A stretch of DNA of 64,000 nt from Salminus brasiliensis (taxonomy: Eukaryota > Chordata > Actinopteri > Characiformes > Bryconidae). Below are positions 33,401 through 46,200 of the stretch, piece after piece. The notes below the pieces were generated by a model. That model worked only from the letters and a program-made list of their open reading frames with translations. It was not told the origin of the DNA and did not search any database. The translations under genes were made by a program, and so were the position numbers. The number at the start of each line of letters is the position of its first letter. The first letter of the stretch is position 1. The stretch is from NCBI RefSeq assembly GCF_030463535.1, contig NC_132880.1, positions 32,294,342 to 32,358,341 on the forward strand, in the 5' to 3' direction.

Positions 33401-36032
33401 ATGTGTTCCTGGTTCTGTTTGATGCGTCAGTATGCCAGCATTTGCTTGTGTTAATGGTGTTTTGTTTGTGTGTCTTCATCAGGCTTCATAATGCGGTCCA
33501 GGCCAAGCAGAAGGACAAGCAGACGATTGTTCAGCTGGAGAAACGCCTGAAAGCCGAGCAGGAGGCACGGGCTGTAATAGAGAAACAGCTAGCCGATGAA
33601 AAGAAAAGGAAAAAGCTGGAGGAAGCCACAGCTGCCCGTGCTGTTGCTTTGGCTGCTGCTTCCAGGTAAAGCCCACGCAGGACATGGCACAGCATGGCAA
33701 ACTGTGATGGAGGCGTTGGCCTGTTTTCATACATCAGTTATGTTTTCCATCACCCTAATAATTCTCCTTCTGAGCAAGTTTAAACTGGTCATTCAGTCAA
33801 TGCAGGCCGTAAAAACTAAATGGGATACACAGTAAATTGGGCCTGGTTTGCATTTTAAAAATGATCCTAAAACCTGGTTTCTACTATTTAGCAATCTGTG
33901 CCAGTATAAACCGGTTTGGTAGGTGGACATTTCAGCAGCTACAAACATAGCATTATTTTCCCTGTTATACTTTGACCAATTGTTCTTGATTTAGCTTATG
34001 TTAATACCTCTGTGGTGGAAAGCTCACTGCATGTTCTAACTCTACAGAGGGGAATGCACAGATTCCCTGAGGACACGTATCCGAGAGCTAGAGTCTGAAT
34101 GCAAGAAACTCTCCCATGATGTCAAGTTTAAAGAGGAGCAGCTCAGAGAGTTGGAGGGCAAAGCGCAGGTGAGCTGCAGGCATTCACTATTAAAGTCTCC
34201 TCTGGTCAACTTCCCTTGAAGCCAGCCCTAGACGTGTGCTAGAAGGTACATATACTGCAACTGGATGGCCATCTTGTTATAAATCCAGTCTGTCAGTTCA
34301 TCAGTTCATCAAGACTGCCTTTGAATATTGCTGAATAATATATTGCTGTGTACTGTGACTCCTCAGTGGAATATTAGAGAGGAGAAACTTCATGCTGGGC
34401 AGTGTAATTGGCTACACACTTGTCAGAAATGGATTTGAACAGTAGGGTTCACTCTTTCATGGAGTGACTTGCTGATTTACTTAGCATCTCAGTCAAGTCA
34501 AGATTTGCATTCTCCTTCCAGCATGTTGAGGCAGATGGCAAGTCTGCATGAGGCTTTAATAAATGTGGCAGATTGGCTCACGCATATTTGAGGACACCTA
34601 AGTAGCATTCCCTTTTCTGCATTAGTGGGGTTAGTGAAATGAAGTAGAAGGTAAAAATGAAGATAAAAAGAAAGTTCTTGTGTATTTGTTCATGTCTCTG
34701 ATCATCTTCCCTCTTTCTCGGTTGCCTGGCAGGAGTTGCGCAAGTATAAAGAAAACGAGAAAGATACAGAGGTACTCATGTCTGCACTGTCAGCCATGCA
34801 GGATAAGACCCAGCACCTAGAGAACAGCCTGAGTGCTGAAACCCGGATCAAGCTGGACCTCTTCTCAGCACTGGGAGATGCCAAGAGGCAGCTAGAGATC
34901 GCACAAGGTTACCTTTCCTTATTTCTCATTTACCACTTTAATGGCACACATGTCTTATTTCAAGAGACATTAAACTTTATTTGCTTAATTTAACATGTTC
35001 TGACAAAATGACCCTGACTGTAACCTTACAAACTTCTGTCTAATTCTGACTGTAGCCAAGAAAAATTCTGTCTGATCCTGCTTGTAGCTTGTCACAATAT
35101 TGTCTGTACTGACTATATAGCACAAAAAAGAAAAGCAGTCCCAGTATAACTGTAGCAAGACAGAATTTTCTCTGATACTGAGGGTAGAACCCAAAAAACT
35201 CTCTTTATCCAATGGCAGACCAAAAGATTTCTGTCTAATCCTGACTCCAGCCAGATTCTGTGAGATCCTAAAGGTAGCACCCAAGGGGGGGGGACTGTCC
35301 TAATCTAATTTCAGCCCAACAAACCCCACATTGCTGATGATTGTACCTCATAAGGTACATTTTAGTTTTTGCCTCAGTGAAAAATGTTGGTTCATCTCCA
35401 CTTTACATTAAATAGTGGGGTCTGTTTCCTTTGTTTCTCTTGTGGAGAAAGAGCAGCTTCCAGCTTTGTGCTTGAACAGCTTTGTGCTACAGCGCTACCC
35501 CAGCTCTGGTGTCAAATATGCAGTCGCCAGGGGCGGAGGCGGCTCGTGAGGTATGAACATTGAACAATGTGGACAGTATGTTGCTGCTGCGTCCACACTA
35601 GGTATGAATCAGCCTTTAACCTCTGAGCCCATCAACCATTTGATAAATAACGTTACCCAAATTTACCCAAACCTGCACAAACCTAAATAGTCAGTTGCTG
35701 GAGGGTCCCAACAAGTGTGGGAAGTGTTCTTAGCTGTAAGCACACAGACAAGCATGCATGCAAATGCACGATCTTTCTCCCTCTCTGTCTCTCTGTCTCA
35801 TGCCTGCTCTTAAATGGCTTTGTGTGCAGGTCAGATCCTGCAGAAGGAGCAGGAGATAAAGGAGCTGAAGAAGAAGATAGCCGAGGTCATGGCGGTCATG
35901 CCCAGCATCGCCTATTCAGCCGACACAAACAACATGACCCCCGTCACGCCTCACTACTCGTCTAAGTTCATGGACACCAGTCCCTCCAGTCTGGACCCCA
36001 ATGCCTCTGTATACCAGCCACTGAAAAAGTGA
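24373..36032 (+). CDS. maco1: Macoilin (TMEM57), 11 exons, 670 aa
   Basis: Macoilin is a conserved ER/nuclear-envelope membrane protein of neurons that influences excitability. Coding exons: 24373-24458, 26126-26267, 27965-28091, 28931-29054, 29415-29593, 31043-31556, 31650-31808, 33483-33665, 34048-34168, 34733-34907, 35830-36032. They sum to 2013 bases in frame with GT-AG introns. The N-terminus MKRRNADCSNVKLRRPLKRN matches the family. Hydrophobic segments lie at about residues 30-52, 55-70, 77-118 and 123-143, encoded by exons 2-4. After the FGFKSYVSYKMRLRKQKEVQ linker comes a charged low-complexity region with an Asn/Ser-rich part (exon 6). A long coiled coil (exons 7-11; LEQDIKKLKADLQASRQVEQ) follows, then the conserved tail ending SVYQPLKK. 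Human macoilin is 664 aa, so the model looks complete. Intron 1's donor runs straight into a GATA microsatellite. Confidence 0.96.
24459..24494. repeat. (TAGA)n microsatellite beginning at the maco1 exon 1 donor
   Basis: Exon 1 ends CAG and the intron starts GTAGATAGATAGATAG, so the tetranucleotide array includes the splice donor itself. Confidence 0.95.
24495..25150. other. maco1 intron 1 start, rich in GTTAGC/GCTAGC microsatellites
   Basis: Short tandem runs of GTTAGCG (about 24690-24712), CTAG (about 24718-24740) and CTGA (about 24980-25002). No gene seen. Confidence 0.6.
25154..25470 (+). mobile_element. MITE copy A ('TACACTRTATGTCCAAA' family)
   Basis: The left end TACACTGTATGTCCAAATGT is followed by TTTGTGGACACCCCTTATAA and the shared interior (GCTTGTCTAGTCCCTGTAGA, GGCACCATGCCTAATGCCAG) found at 48.4, 54.9 and 63.4 kb. 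The right end is not clear; a T-run lies at about 25496-25519. Confidence 0.6.
26505..26635. repeat. Dispersed repeat shared with 61.58-61.68 kb
   Basis: AACTAATTAAACCAGTGGAATCAG and CCTGCAGCTACACCAGCCCTTT recur with few changes at 61585-61675. The family is unknown. Confidence 0.45.
27130..27425 (+). mobile_element. 5'-truncated LINE 3' end in maco1 intron 2
   Basis: Closely parallels the insert at 17495-17815 and ends CTGTGGGACTAATAAATGAT plus TATCTTCTCTTATCTTATC, a typical non-LTR retrotransposon tail repeat. No coding part remains. Confidence 0.6.
30040..30310. repeat. SINE-like repeat in maco1 intron 5
   Basis: A GC-richer block (GTGGGTGGATGGGCAGCGTT, GTCGAAAAGTGGACGCTGGC, ATGTGGCTCAGCACATGATA) resembles tRNA-derived fish repeats and may be related to the copy at 59.4 kb. 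Ends were not defined. Confidence 0.3.
32270..33080 (+). mobile_element. Decayed Tc1/mariner-like transposon in maco1 intron 7
   Basis: Near 32463 a frame reads MGSSKQNPSKLKITVIDTHK and then AGEGNKKIAKCFQVAI before stopping; this resembles the N-terminal helix-turn-helix of Tc1-like transposases. Further along, GTGGATTGATCATGATTTGG and TTTTGCAGCCAGTGGCACAG (32870-32920) match the catalytic-region context. Many stops and indels make it inactive. Confidence 0.6.
35000..35290. repeat. Degenerate minisatellite in maco1 intron 10
   Basis: Variants of TTCTGTCTGATCCTGACTGTAGC recur about every 35-45 bases between 35000 and 35280 (for example near 35034, 35068, 35160 and 35231). Units are strongly diverged, so this is an old tandem array ending at a G-run (35285-35293). 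Confidence 0.6.
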
Positions 36033-36941
36033 AAGCTCTTCTCCCTGCCCTCTGTTTTGTCCTCTAAAATGACCAGGCTCAGTATGTGTACCTCTTAAAG
36101 GTGTTTTTACACCCCCACACCCTCTCAGTAATCAGTATCCTGTTGTTGCTTAAACAAGAGGAGTGAAAGATAGGAAAAAAGGGATGCTACAGTGGCTAAG
36201 TCTGCCCAGTTTGGATTTTAGGGTTGTTTTTGTAAAGCTCTCACAGCGCTCAGCCAAACTCTTTCGCTGGTTACAGCACTATGGCCTGTGGTGCTTGTGC
36301 GCCCTCCCAGTCCCTCTGTTCTGAGGTGTTAGCTGCCTTTCCTGAACAGAGACTTGTTTCTCCCCACTTTTGTGTTAAACATAAGGAATTTTTAAGTGCC
36401 AGAATGAAGGCAGGACTTGTTTTTTTTCATGGTAAGTTCAATGAATGTAAAAGAAAAGGAAATATTACATCATGTTTCGTTCTTTTATTACCATGAGATA
36501 AGAGAGTATTTGTGGTTTATCCAGATGCTGTGATTGTTGAAAAGAGCATGTTTCAGTTCTGTTCTGACCATAGTATTGTAATTTTCTCTTCTTGGAAACA
36601 AATGTGTTTCTGTATGGATAAAGAATCGTGATTAGTTCCGTATTTTTCATCTTAGAAAACTGAAATGCTCTGTTCTGCCCCCCGAGGCTGCTTAGTTCAC
36701 CTGTGTTTCCAGTGTGGTGATGCCGAAGTTGAGGAAGAGGTCCAGAAGAGACTCAAGAATCTTGATGTTGTGTTCACTGGATGCTGCATAAATATTTCGG
36801 AATGTTTTTTTTTTTTTTGCGGTCAATGCAAATCTTTATTACCGGACCAAATTAAGAATCGAGTTTAGCAAATATGCAGAAATGCTGAACTTGCACAGTG
36901 TGGGTAGCTGATCTTTCCACTTATGATTTTACGCAGTGCCT

Positions 36942-36980
<39 letters not shown>

Positions 36981-37715
36981 CCTTTCTCCCCTGTTAAAAG
37001 TACTTTACTCACAACATGGAGGATGTTCTCATTCAATCAACTCCTGACCCTTATCCCCCCTCCCCCCGCCCCCCCTTCTCACAGTTGTGGTACTTCTGTT
37101 CAGCGCTCTCGTGTTTTATTTGGGCAACAAACACAGATGTCATAGAATGGTCAGGTTTACTCTGTCTCAGTTTCCAGTGGCCCTCCAAATGTATGCTTGT
37201 TTATGAAATTGTAACATTTGTACAAATCCTGCTGAATGTTTTAATTTCAGTAAAAAAAAAAAAAAGTACCAAGTACTTCACCACCAACATTACTGTAATC
37301 AACGCCATCATCATCATCAACATGATAATCGTCATCTGAGAGCTAAAGATAGCCATAGGGAATAGCATAGGTATACATGAAATGCACTGTAAATGTGTCA
37401 TCTTAATAGTGCTGGCAGAATTGACCATCATCTTTTACCTTAAAATCAGCCCAGTTTATGCTATTCTTGCCGTTCACGTTTTCTTAAGTGATTGCTCTGA
37501 AATTAGCGTCATGCATCAAGCTTGTTGGGATTGGATCTTGTTTTGCTACAGGGATGATTTGACAAATGTTAGATTTTTACTGTTTCCCCTGACTTTTTTT
37601 TTTGTTTTGTTTTTTTTTTGGAAAAGTATTTCTGTGGATTGCTATGGCGTTGTTTTGAGGTCTTTTTGGTAAACTTTGTGGAGAGTAAAGAAGAAAGCAG
37701 TTATTTCTGGATTTG

Positions 37716-37751
<36 letters not shown>

Positions 37752-38285
37752 GTCTTTAGAACATACATAAATACCAGTGTACATGATCATACACTATTGT
37801 GATTGTACAGTATGAGTTGCTGTAGCTAAAGCAGGAGGCTTGTACTTAAAGTACCAATTCATACAAAATCGCATGCACACATTTCACAATACAACTGTTA
37901 AAAGTACTTTTATTTAAAAAAGAAAAAGAAATACACTACAGTAGAAATATGAGCTTAAACACTATATCTGCGCATTTATGAAAAAAAAGAATTGTGGCAG
38001 ATGACTGTGACAGAAGGTCCGGGGAGACAGACACCTTTCATATTCTTTGAATATGAACATGGTTGTGACACAAAGTAAGAGTGGACTGTCTCCCCAGACC
38101 CATTGTCTGACCAAACACTGGACACCATGTTGCTAAAGATGCCAAGGAATGCATTGATTGAGTTGTTCTATATGATGTGTAAATAGTTAGTATGTGACCG
38201 GTTGGGATGAAGAATGCTCAGCTATAGTTTTACAAGCCTATTTACAACCCTGTTATTTAAATAAATAATTAAAAAGTGGTCCTAG
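36033..38285 (+). other. maco1: maco1 3' UTR
   Basis: From the stop codon (36030-36032) to an AATAAATAAT signal at 38260-38269. It contains a T-run at about 36946-36981, a second at 37718-37750 and the nested hairpin at 38016-38100. Earlier polyadenylation cannot be excluded. No other gene is visible. Confidence 0.55.
38016..38100. repeat. Nested inverted repeat / hairpin near the maco1 3' end
   Basis: The arms GGTCCGGGGAGACAG (38016-38030) and CTGTCTCCCCAGACC (38086-38100) pair with one mismatch. Inside, TTCATATTC (38037-38045) and GAATATGAA (38049-38057) pair perfectly over nine bases with a three-base loop. Confidence 0.8.
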
Positions 38286-38689
38286 GATGGTAGAATAGCA
38301 TTAGCTTTTAGCCTTTCACAGGTCCCCGTTTGCTTAAGCCAGCTTTGAGGTCCTCTTCTGCGGACACTGGAACAGCTGTGGTTGCGAGGCCTGACTCTCC
38401 TAGCACCCCTAGCAGAGGCTGGTGGAGATGTGCTGCTCTTAAGGGTCAACAACAGCACGCTCCCCGGACGTCTGCTACGTGTTCTACCGTTTCACCAGCT
38501 TTGACTACGGCTTTCACGCTCGGGCTAGGATTAAATAAATATCGGGGGCATAAAAATAATGAGTCAAGACTGATCTGGAATAGTTCAGGAGTTTTGGAAT
38601 TGGCTGTTTTTCCAGCCTCATTTTGGAGGCCATGACAGTGTTTAAGGGTCACAGTATGTCACTTCCACATGCTTTAATTATTCAACTAT

Positions 38690-38980
38690 GCCAGGCTCAG
38701 CGATACTAGAGCTCTGTGCTATTGACGACAGGGTTGTGTGTTCGATACTCAGGCTTGGCAAGCTGCCACAGTTGGGCCTTTAAGCAAGGCCCTTCACCCT
38801 CTTGGCTCGCTGGGCGGCGCAGCAATGGCTGCCCACCGCTCCGGGCACGTGTGCTCTCACTGTCACTGTGTGTGTTTACTGCACGGATGGGTTGAACACC
38901 CTCTGTGTCCAAACACTAATGGTGAAAATGGTTGTCTAAGGTTCACAGTCTTGTCTAAGAGGAATACAGTCTGATGTCAT
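38690..38980 (+). mobile_element. tRNA-derived SINE
   Basis: A tRNA-like head (TGTGTGTTCGATACTCAGG, with a B-box-like GTTCGATAC) is followed by GGGCCTTTAAGCAAGGCCCTT, GGGCGGCGCAGCAATGGCTG and CTGTGTGTGTTTACTGCACG. This is the layout of common fish SINEs. It lies in the gap between maco1 and ldlrap1. Confidence 0.65.
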
Positions 38981-39299
38981 AGGGCATCTTGAACCAGGAG
39001 AGGGAATATTGATCAGGGTTGTTGATATGCCAAATATCTAACACATCTAATCTAAACTAAACCTAAAATAAAAGAACTGAAGCGGGAAGAAACAGAACAA
39101 CCTAAACTGCCTTCAGTTTTACATGATCCGGTCATGGGAAAATAAAAATCCAACCTTATGATGATTTCTCTGATAGCCACATGGGGGTGACATGGTCCAC
39201 ATGTGGACGATTCTGTGGAGAGTTGCAGACCCTTTGCTGGCTCTAATTCCAGCTTAAAAGAAAACCCACGTTTTAGTGGCACACATCAAACAAGCAGCG
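38981..39299. other. Intergenic gap before the ldlrap1 promoter
   Basis: No open frame or repeat boundary that I can support. Confidence 0.4.
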
Positions 39300-39480
39300 G
39301 GAGGGGTTTCCAGTTGAGTGACGGCTGTAGCTCCGCCCACGGGGAGGACGAGGCTCCAGAGAGCTGAGCTCCTACACTAAGTCGAGGAGCGGGTGAGCGG
39401 GTGAGCGGGCTGCAGCCGGGAGGTCGAGCTGTGTCGGGGTCTCTCAGCTTCTTCAGCTCGGTTTCTGTCAGGACTCGGGG
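39300..39480 (+). promoter_or_regulatory. ldlrap1: ldlrap1 promoter and 5' leader
   Basis: GC-rich stretch directly upstream of the start codon with a GC box (CTCCGCCCAC, 39331-39340), a CRE-half-like GAGTGACGG and tandem GAGCGGGT units (about 39385-39410). There is no TATA box; this fits a CpG-type housekeeping promoter. Confidence 0.6.
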
Positions 39481-39870
39481 ATGGATGTGCTGAAATCAGC
39501 CGGAAGAGCTCTGCGCAGTCCCAGTTTTAGCAAACACCACAGTGAGTAACTCCAAAAGTGCAGCTCGCTGTTTTTCACCAGCCTGCACTTCCAGGTCCAC
39601 CTTAAACAGAGAGGCGCCAGACTGTAGCTGACTGTAGCTGACTGACTGCTGACTGACTGCTGCTGTCCCGTTTAAGGGGGAACGAGGTGTAGGTGTAGAT
39701 CCAGCCTCGTCTTTAAAGTGTTACCCAGTCGCTTCTCCTCCTTCTTCTTTAATGGGTGAATCTCTTTACCGTCCAGTGTAAGAACTGACCCCGGGTCTTT
39801 TACTGACTTTCTTGAGCCACCCACTGAAAAGTTGAGCTGAACTGGCCGGTGTGTTGTAGAGGACAGACCA

Positions 39871-39921
<51 letters not shown>

Positions 39922-40197
39922 CCTCGTCGATGCTTGGGTACAAAGATAATATTAATAAAGTGTGGACGTTAAAAATGTGCAACTATTTAAACTAAACGTG
40001 TTTGTTTTGTTGGATTACAGGATTACAGTCTGGTGTTTTTGCATCCTAGTGGGAACTGCTTCAGTGTCTGCCATTAGAGACCACTGGTTTCCTGTAGGAA
40101 ACCTTTTAGATCCCATTAGAAAATCATAGCACTAACATGTCTAGAATCAGTCACTAATCACCTGTTAAACTGTCTTTTAAACTATTATGCCTCTTAT

Positions 40198-40228
<31 letters not shown>

Positions 40229-43200
40229 ATGTGTGTGTGTGTGTATATATTTTTATAGTTTTTATTTATTTTTTTTTGATCCCAACCCATCAGTTTCCCA
40301 AAGGCATCTAGGATCATCTGAACCACTATAGAAAGTGGTCAGTCTGGCGCTCGCTTGGCAATTTAAGAGCTGTAGCTAGTTGCGTTAAGATGCTGTCAGG
40401 AAACCCAGCCCAGGAAAACACAGAATAACACTACGAACCATTAGCCACCATTACAAAACCACAGGGATGCAAACAAACAAACAAACAAACAAACAGACTG
40501 GTTAGACCCTACTGTACATCTTCACCCCAGTTGTTAGCTTTTGGTGTTTAAGTTCTGATGTTCTTCAAGTTCTTGAAGATCTGTCTGATCTAATAAACAG
40601 CTCCTTTCCCAATTTTCAGGAACTTGGAGGTCTGAACTGCTTTGTGTCTGATTTTGAACTTTTGACCCTAACCTGATCTCCTGAAGCGTTCTCTTCTGTT
40701 AGAAACTGGTGAGTATGCTTCAGTAAGCCACCAGCGGATCACCTGATTTCCTTTAATGCAGGATTGATTAGGCCCTGACTGAGCATTGAAGATACTGGCC
40801 TTCCTCCTGGTGTGTGGAAAGTGCTGGAAATGGTTAAGCTAACACGCTCATTCACATCCCTCTCATTATTGTCTGTTTATTTGTATCGATTCTTATCTAA
40901 ATGCTTACTGCACAAAGAAATACCTCCACCATATCGTTATATCGCCTAAGAAGGTAGCCTGTATGTGCTCGCTGCAGGGAAATCTGCAGGGAGTAAAGCT
41001 CAACAAAGTCCCAAATACCCAAGCTTTTGACATTGGCCTGGCTTCGGGGCATTGCTCAGTAAGGTCACAGCTAGAGTTCAGCGTTAATTAAAGGATTGTT
41101 CCATGCAGAATCAATGCTTTCCACTCTGACTTTGTCCTGGGACCCTTGTTGTTACAAAATTACAGCTTGCTAGCTGTGAAATACCCAAGGAATGTTGGAC
41201 TTGCCTTTTTACAGTTCTCAGTAGAAGTATAGCTGACTGTATAGCTGCAAAAACCTTGCCCTTACCGTTTGGGAGCCTCTCAGCTCTGCCTGATTTGTGA
41301 CATTCCCTAAGTGGAACAGTGAGAACTTGAGAGTTCTCTTGACCCCCATAAGAGCTGTTTAGAGGTTGAGAGGGCTTAACACCATGACGACAGGCGGGAA
41401 TGCCTTCAGAAGGAATTCTAGACCTGTCGCTCAAGCTCTCGGCCAAGTTCAAGCACAGTGAGGTGCCTTGCTCTTGTGTGACTCTGTAAGCCCATGCTCT
41501 TTAGTTATTTACCCAAGTCTGAAAAGTGAAAGTGAACAAGAGAAATAAGGCTGTTCTCTACGGTACTTTATGAACTTCCCTTATTTTTGCTTCTAGGTAG
41601 TGCTGGTGTAGCATAGTAGGTAGCGCACTCCTGGTGGAGGGCTGTGGTATTGTGGGAACTGGTGCTTATCTCCTGTCTCCTGACAAATAAAGGTAAATGT
41701 ACTCTGCACTATGTTTTAGGGTGTTCACACACTAGGCCTGGTTGCCTTGTACTGTACCCGAGCACTATTGCCCCCCCCTCCTCCTCCCTCCCCTGGAGGT
41801 CTCCACTCATATCGAGCTCATCCCAAGCATGCTTACATCACGATGCAGCCTTTTGGGTTGAAGGAAAGCGTTGCTACCTGATCTGCTTCACCTGCCCGAT
41901 TTGGACAGAACACAGAACTTCATACAGGAGGATAGCGGTTAATCCAGAGATGTTACACTGAAAGAGACCCTTTGGATACCTGATCTGCGTCGCTTTAATG
42001 ATCTTTTATATCGTATTTATTGCAAAAATGAGCGAAGTTTTTGTGCATTAACCCACGTGTGCAGTCCTGATCAAGCAGGTGGCATGGACTGTATATACTT
42101 GTGGCTCATTTGGAGTGGATTTAGGTACGCTGATAAACAGCTTTCTCACATGCCTTTTAGATTTATCGATTATATCGATTTATAGCCTCACTGAAGTCAT
42201 GTTCGGGTTCTGTGCTCGGGCACGGTGTCCGAGTCCAGCTAAACCTCTTCAAGTGGACCTGTGCTGTACTTCACTGTATTGTGCTCAGGCATGGAACAGA
42301 GCCATCACACTAATCAAAGGAGGACCGTGCACCCTAAATGCAGTGTACTTTCACAATACTGGAGTGGCAGAATAGTCTAACTGGCTGCCCATCAAGTGTG
42401 AGGAGATCGTACGTTCATATCCCAGCTAGGCCTCAGTGCTCCATGCTCCATTGACAAAAGCTATACACCTCATTTTCCTCCACGGGGGGCTTTGTTTACT
42501 TTGTGTTACTTTGTGAACTTCGAGTGCTACATTGGATTCATTATATTGGATTATAGAGAACAACCACAGCGATAATAAACATACAGTGAGTGGTGTAATA
42601 TGCTCAGTTAGAGGGCGTCAGTTGCAGTAATTGCGAAGAAGATGAGGACTTTGCTTGAACATACATATACTTATATCCATCACCTTCCATAGAAAAGGAC
42701 CTGAGTCTGTGGCTGAAGTTTAAGGCGAACCACTATCTATAAGGCTGTTCTTGCCATTTTGTGGAGGGGCACCAATTCCAGAACATCTTTTATCGATAAA
42801 GCAAATGCGTCGGATACTTGGGAGGCTCTTGACTGGCTAGGGTAGCTCTTAGACTAACGTCGTACCTCATGCCACTTCCCTATCCATCTTTCCCCTCCAA
42901 ATAATTGTTAGAGCAGATGTATGGATGTTTGGGTGGATGGTTTAAATTGAGTTCCTTCAACCACAGACACAGGTCCACTTCTTTGGATATGGTGCCCCAC
43001 AAGACCCACAAAAATATTTGTGTTGTGTTGAACAGCTAGTAAGCTCTGCTCAGAATAGCCCAAAATAACATTTAAGTAGCCTTTTGAACTGTTGGGTTAG
43101 CATAGCTAGCTGTTTGATCAGTCTTCGCCTCAATAGGATATGACTGTAAACCATTTGATACGAAATGACCGCAACTTCTTTCACAAAGGTTGTGGTGGAA

Positions 43201-46200
43201 TAAGGTGGATAGGGGAAGTTCTAACCTACAGATGCAAATAAACAGTAAACAAACTTAGAGGGAGGAACACAGACTAAAATTTGACTAAATACTTGAGCAA
43301 TTTCAGCAGCAGCTCATTTACTAATGTTTTGAAGCAAACGGGAAGTCCCTTCCCGTTTCACAAGCCACCCAACCGCTCTCTTATAGAAGTAACTCCCCAT
43401 TAGGGTAGGAGCATATGGGTGCCCTTCCAGAGCTGCAAAGTCACACACCTCAAACGAGAAGCTGCGCCAATTGAACAAACATGGCTTTCTAATGAAGAGT
43501 GACTGGACTTGACTTTTTTATTGTGACCTATAGGGGGACGATTTATAGCCAGTGCTTAGGATCTCTTGTGTGTCGGTGTCCTGCTCATACTAAACAGGTG
43601 GACGACCTGATGCAGACTGGGGGTGGGTATGCCCCAGCAAAACATGGTCAGCAGCAGCTGTTCAAGCCTTTCCAGCTGCCACATTTCGTAAAAGGCCGCT
43701 CACTTAATGGCTGCTCATGTTTCGAGGCTTGAAGTACTGACTAGCAGATGTTTCTCTAAGATCATGATCCAGGCCCATGGTCTGCATTTTTATTTCCTTT
43801 TAAGTCATGACCATTTTCCAAATTCTCTTTATCCCTAATGCCAGGTTCATGCTACACAACTCCGATGTGTGCTCTACACACTACTCAACTTGTTGTCGTG
43901 TGATCAGGAATCTTTTACTGGTTGTGGTTTTCACCCTACACGACTGATCAACTCTGCAACTAGTATACTCTGCAACTGGATTACTGCAAGTCTCTTTTGG
44001 CTGGTCTCCCTCTGCGCACCATCTGACCCCTGCAACTTATCCAGAATGCAGCGGCATGGGTCGTCCTCAATGTTTCTAAGTTCAGCCATGTCATTCCACT
44101 GCTGCGCTCTCTTCACTGGCTTCCTGTAGCTGCTGCCAGTATCAGATTCAAAACCCTGACTACTAGATGGCAATGGTCAAAAGCCAATCTGCACCAAGAG
44201 CCCTTCGAGCTTTGAGTACGGCTCGGCTCGACCCGCCATCCCTCAAAATCCACTGAAGACAAGCGTCCAGGCTTTTTTCTGTCCTGGCACCGAAGTGGTG
44301 GAACGAGCTTCCCCTTGGTCTCCAAACAGCAGAGTCGCTCACTGTCTTCAAACGCAAACTGAACGCACCTCTTCTGTACTTGGAGAAGAGTAGAGTACTA
44401 TGGTCTCCTTATTGTCTTGTGTTTAGTAGTGTCTAAACTTAGAGGGATCTTTGAACTATTAGTCTATTTAAACTAGCTGAGGTTATTCTTAAGAAATTAG
44501 GGAAGCACTTTTGTAAGTCGCTCTGGATAGGAGCGTCTGCTAAATGCCATAAATGTAAAAGTAAATGATCAGCAACACGGGTCATGAATGCCAAGATCTT
44601 TCACCCGGAGTCTGATTTTTGGTAAAGTCAAAAATGGGTTCAATCCTTTACATGCCAATTTTAACTGCTTAGGAAGTGACACATTTGACAATTTCACACA
44701 CTGATTTGCATTGAGTGAGAAATCCATCACCGCAATAGGTTTACACGTCCATAAAGAACAACATGTGCCATATAGAAGTTAGATGTGTCACTGACTGTCA
44801 GTGAGCTGTCTAACCTGGTGTCAGTTGCCAGAAATCTTCTAAAAGAGTCTGACCATATTCTGGGCCTTGATGCTTTGGCGAATCCGCATGCAGGCATAGG
44901 CAGACACCCACACCCACACACACGCATCTGAATGTACATTAAAATGAAGGACAAAGACTTGACTCTCCACAATACTGTGATAAGTGGGCCGTTACCTGTC
45001 TGTAACTAGTATTCTAGTGGGCTACAACACATTGAGCCTGTTTGCAACTGGCAGCAACATGCGCTGGAGGGTGAATGGTTCACGTTCGAATTTACTGTGG
45101 ATTCTCTCTCCCTATCTCTCCCTCTTGCTCTCTCTCTCGCTCTGTCTGTGTGTGTTTACTGGTAGATGATGTCAGTGTTGCAGAATGTGTTCCCTGGCAG
45201 TTTAAGTAGTCCTTCACTGTTTTTTCTGATTTCTTCTAACAATCGTTATAGGAATGTGAGAACCATCCATTGTTCTACCGCGTTGTGGAAACCCGACCGT
45301 TCCACAAAACCGTTAAAAGACTGTGATGAGAAACTGACATTTAAGGAAGTAAAGCCCATTTGGGACACATGTTAGTGACATGTGAAAACAGTCTGGTCAA
45401 CCTACATCCAGATGTTATCTGGATACTTGCATGTCAATGGCAGGTGTAAACAGGCTTCCAGAATATGAGGAGATAAGAAACGTTAAGCTACAGGAGATAA
45501 GAGACAGGACTGGGGGTGGGCATGGGTTCTGTAGCTTGAAGACTGATACTCCTGTTTGAGCAGGAAATGAAATAATTATTGTTCTATAAGTCTTCACTTT
45601 TAAATAAAGTTAGATGCAGAATAAACACTTGCTTATGCGGCTCAGTGCCATCCGTTGAGTCCCTTGCATGCTCGGGCCATGGGGCATCAGCCCCACATAG
45701 CTGATACAGTGGGGGAAAAAAGTATTTAGTCAGTCACCAATTGTGCAAGTTCTCCCACTTAAAAAAATGAGAGAGGCCTGTAATTGACATCATAGGTAGA
45801 CCTCAACTATGAGAGACAAAATGAGAAAAAAAATTGTGAAAATCACATTGTCTGAATTTTAAAGAATTTATTTGCAAATAATGGTGGAAAATAAGTATTT
45901 GGTCACCTACAAACAAGCAAGATTTCTGGCTGTCACAGACCTGTAACAACTACATTAAGAGGCTTCTCTGTCCTCCACTCATTACCTGTATTAATGGCAC
46001 CTGTTTGAACTCATTAACAGTATAAAAGACTGCCCACAACCTCAAACAGTCACACTCCAAACTCACTATGGTGAAGACCAAAGAGCTGTCGAAGGAGAAT
46101 GAATGGGGCCATGTATTGTGAGATATTGAATACAAACCTCCTTCCATCAGCAAGGGCATTGAAGATGAAACATGGCTGGGTCTTTCAGCATGACGATGAT

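Noticed and set aside
42365-42440. Possible tRNA gene
   Set aside because: A- and B-box-like motifs exist, but I could not form the acceptor and anticodon stems; a decayed SINE head is more likely.
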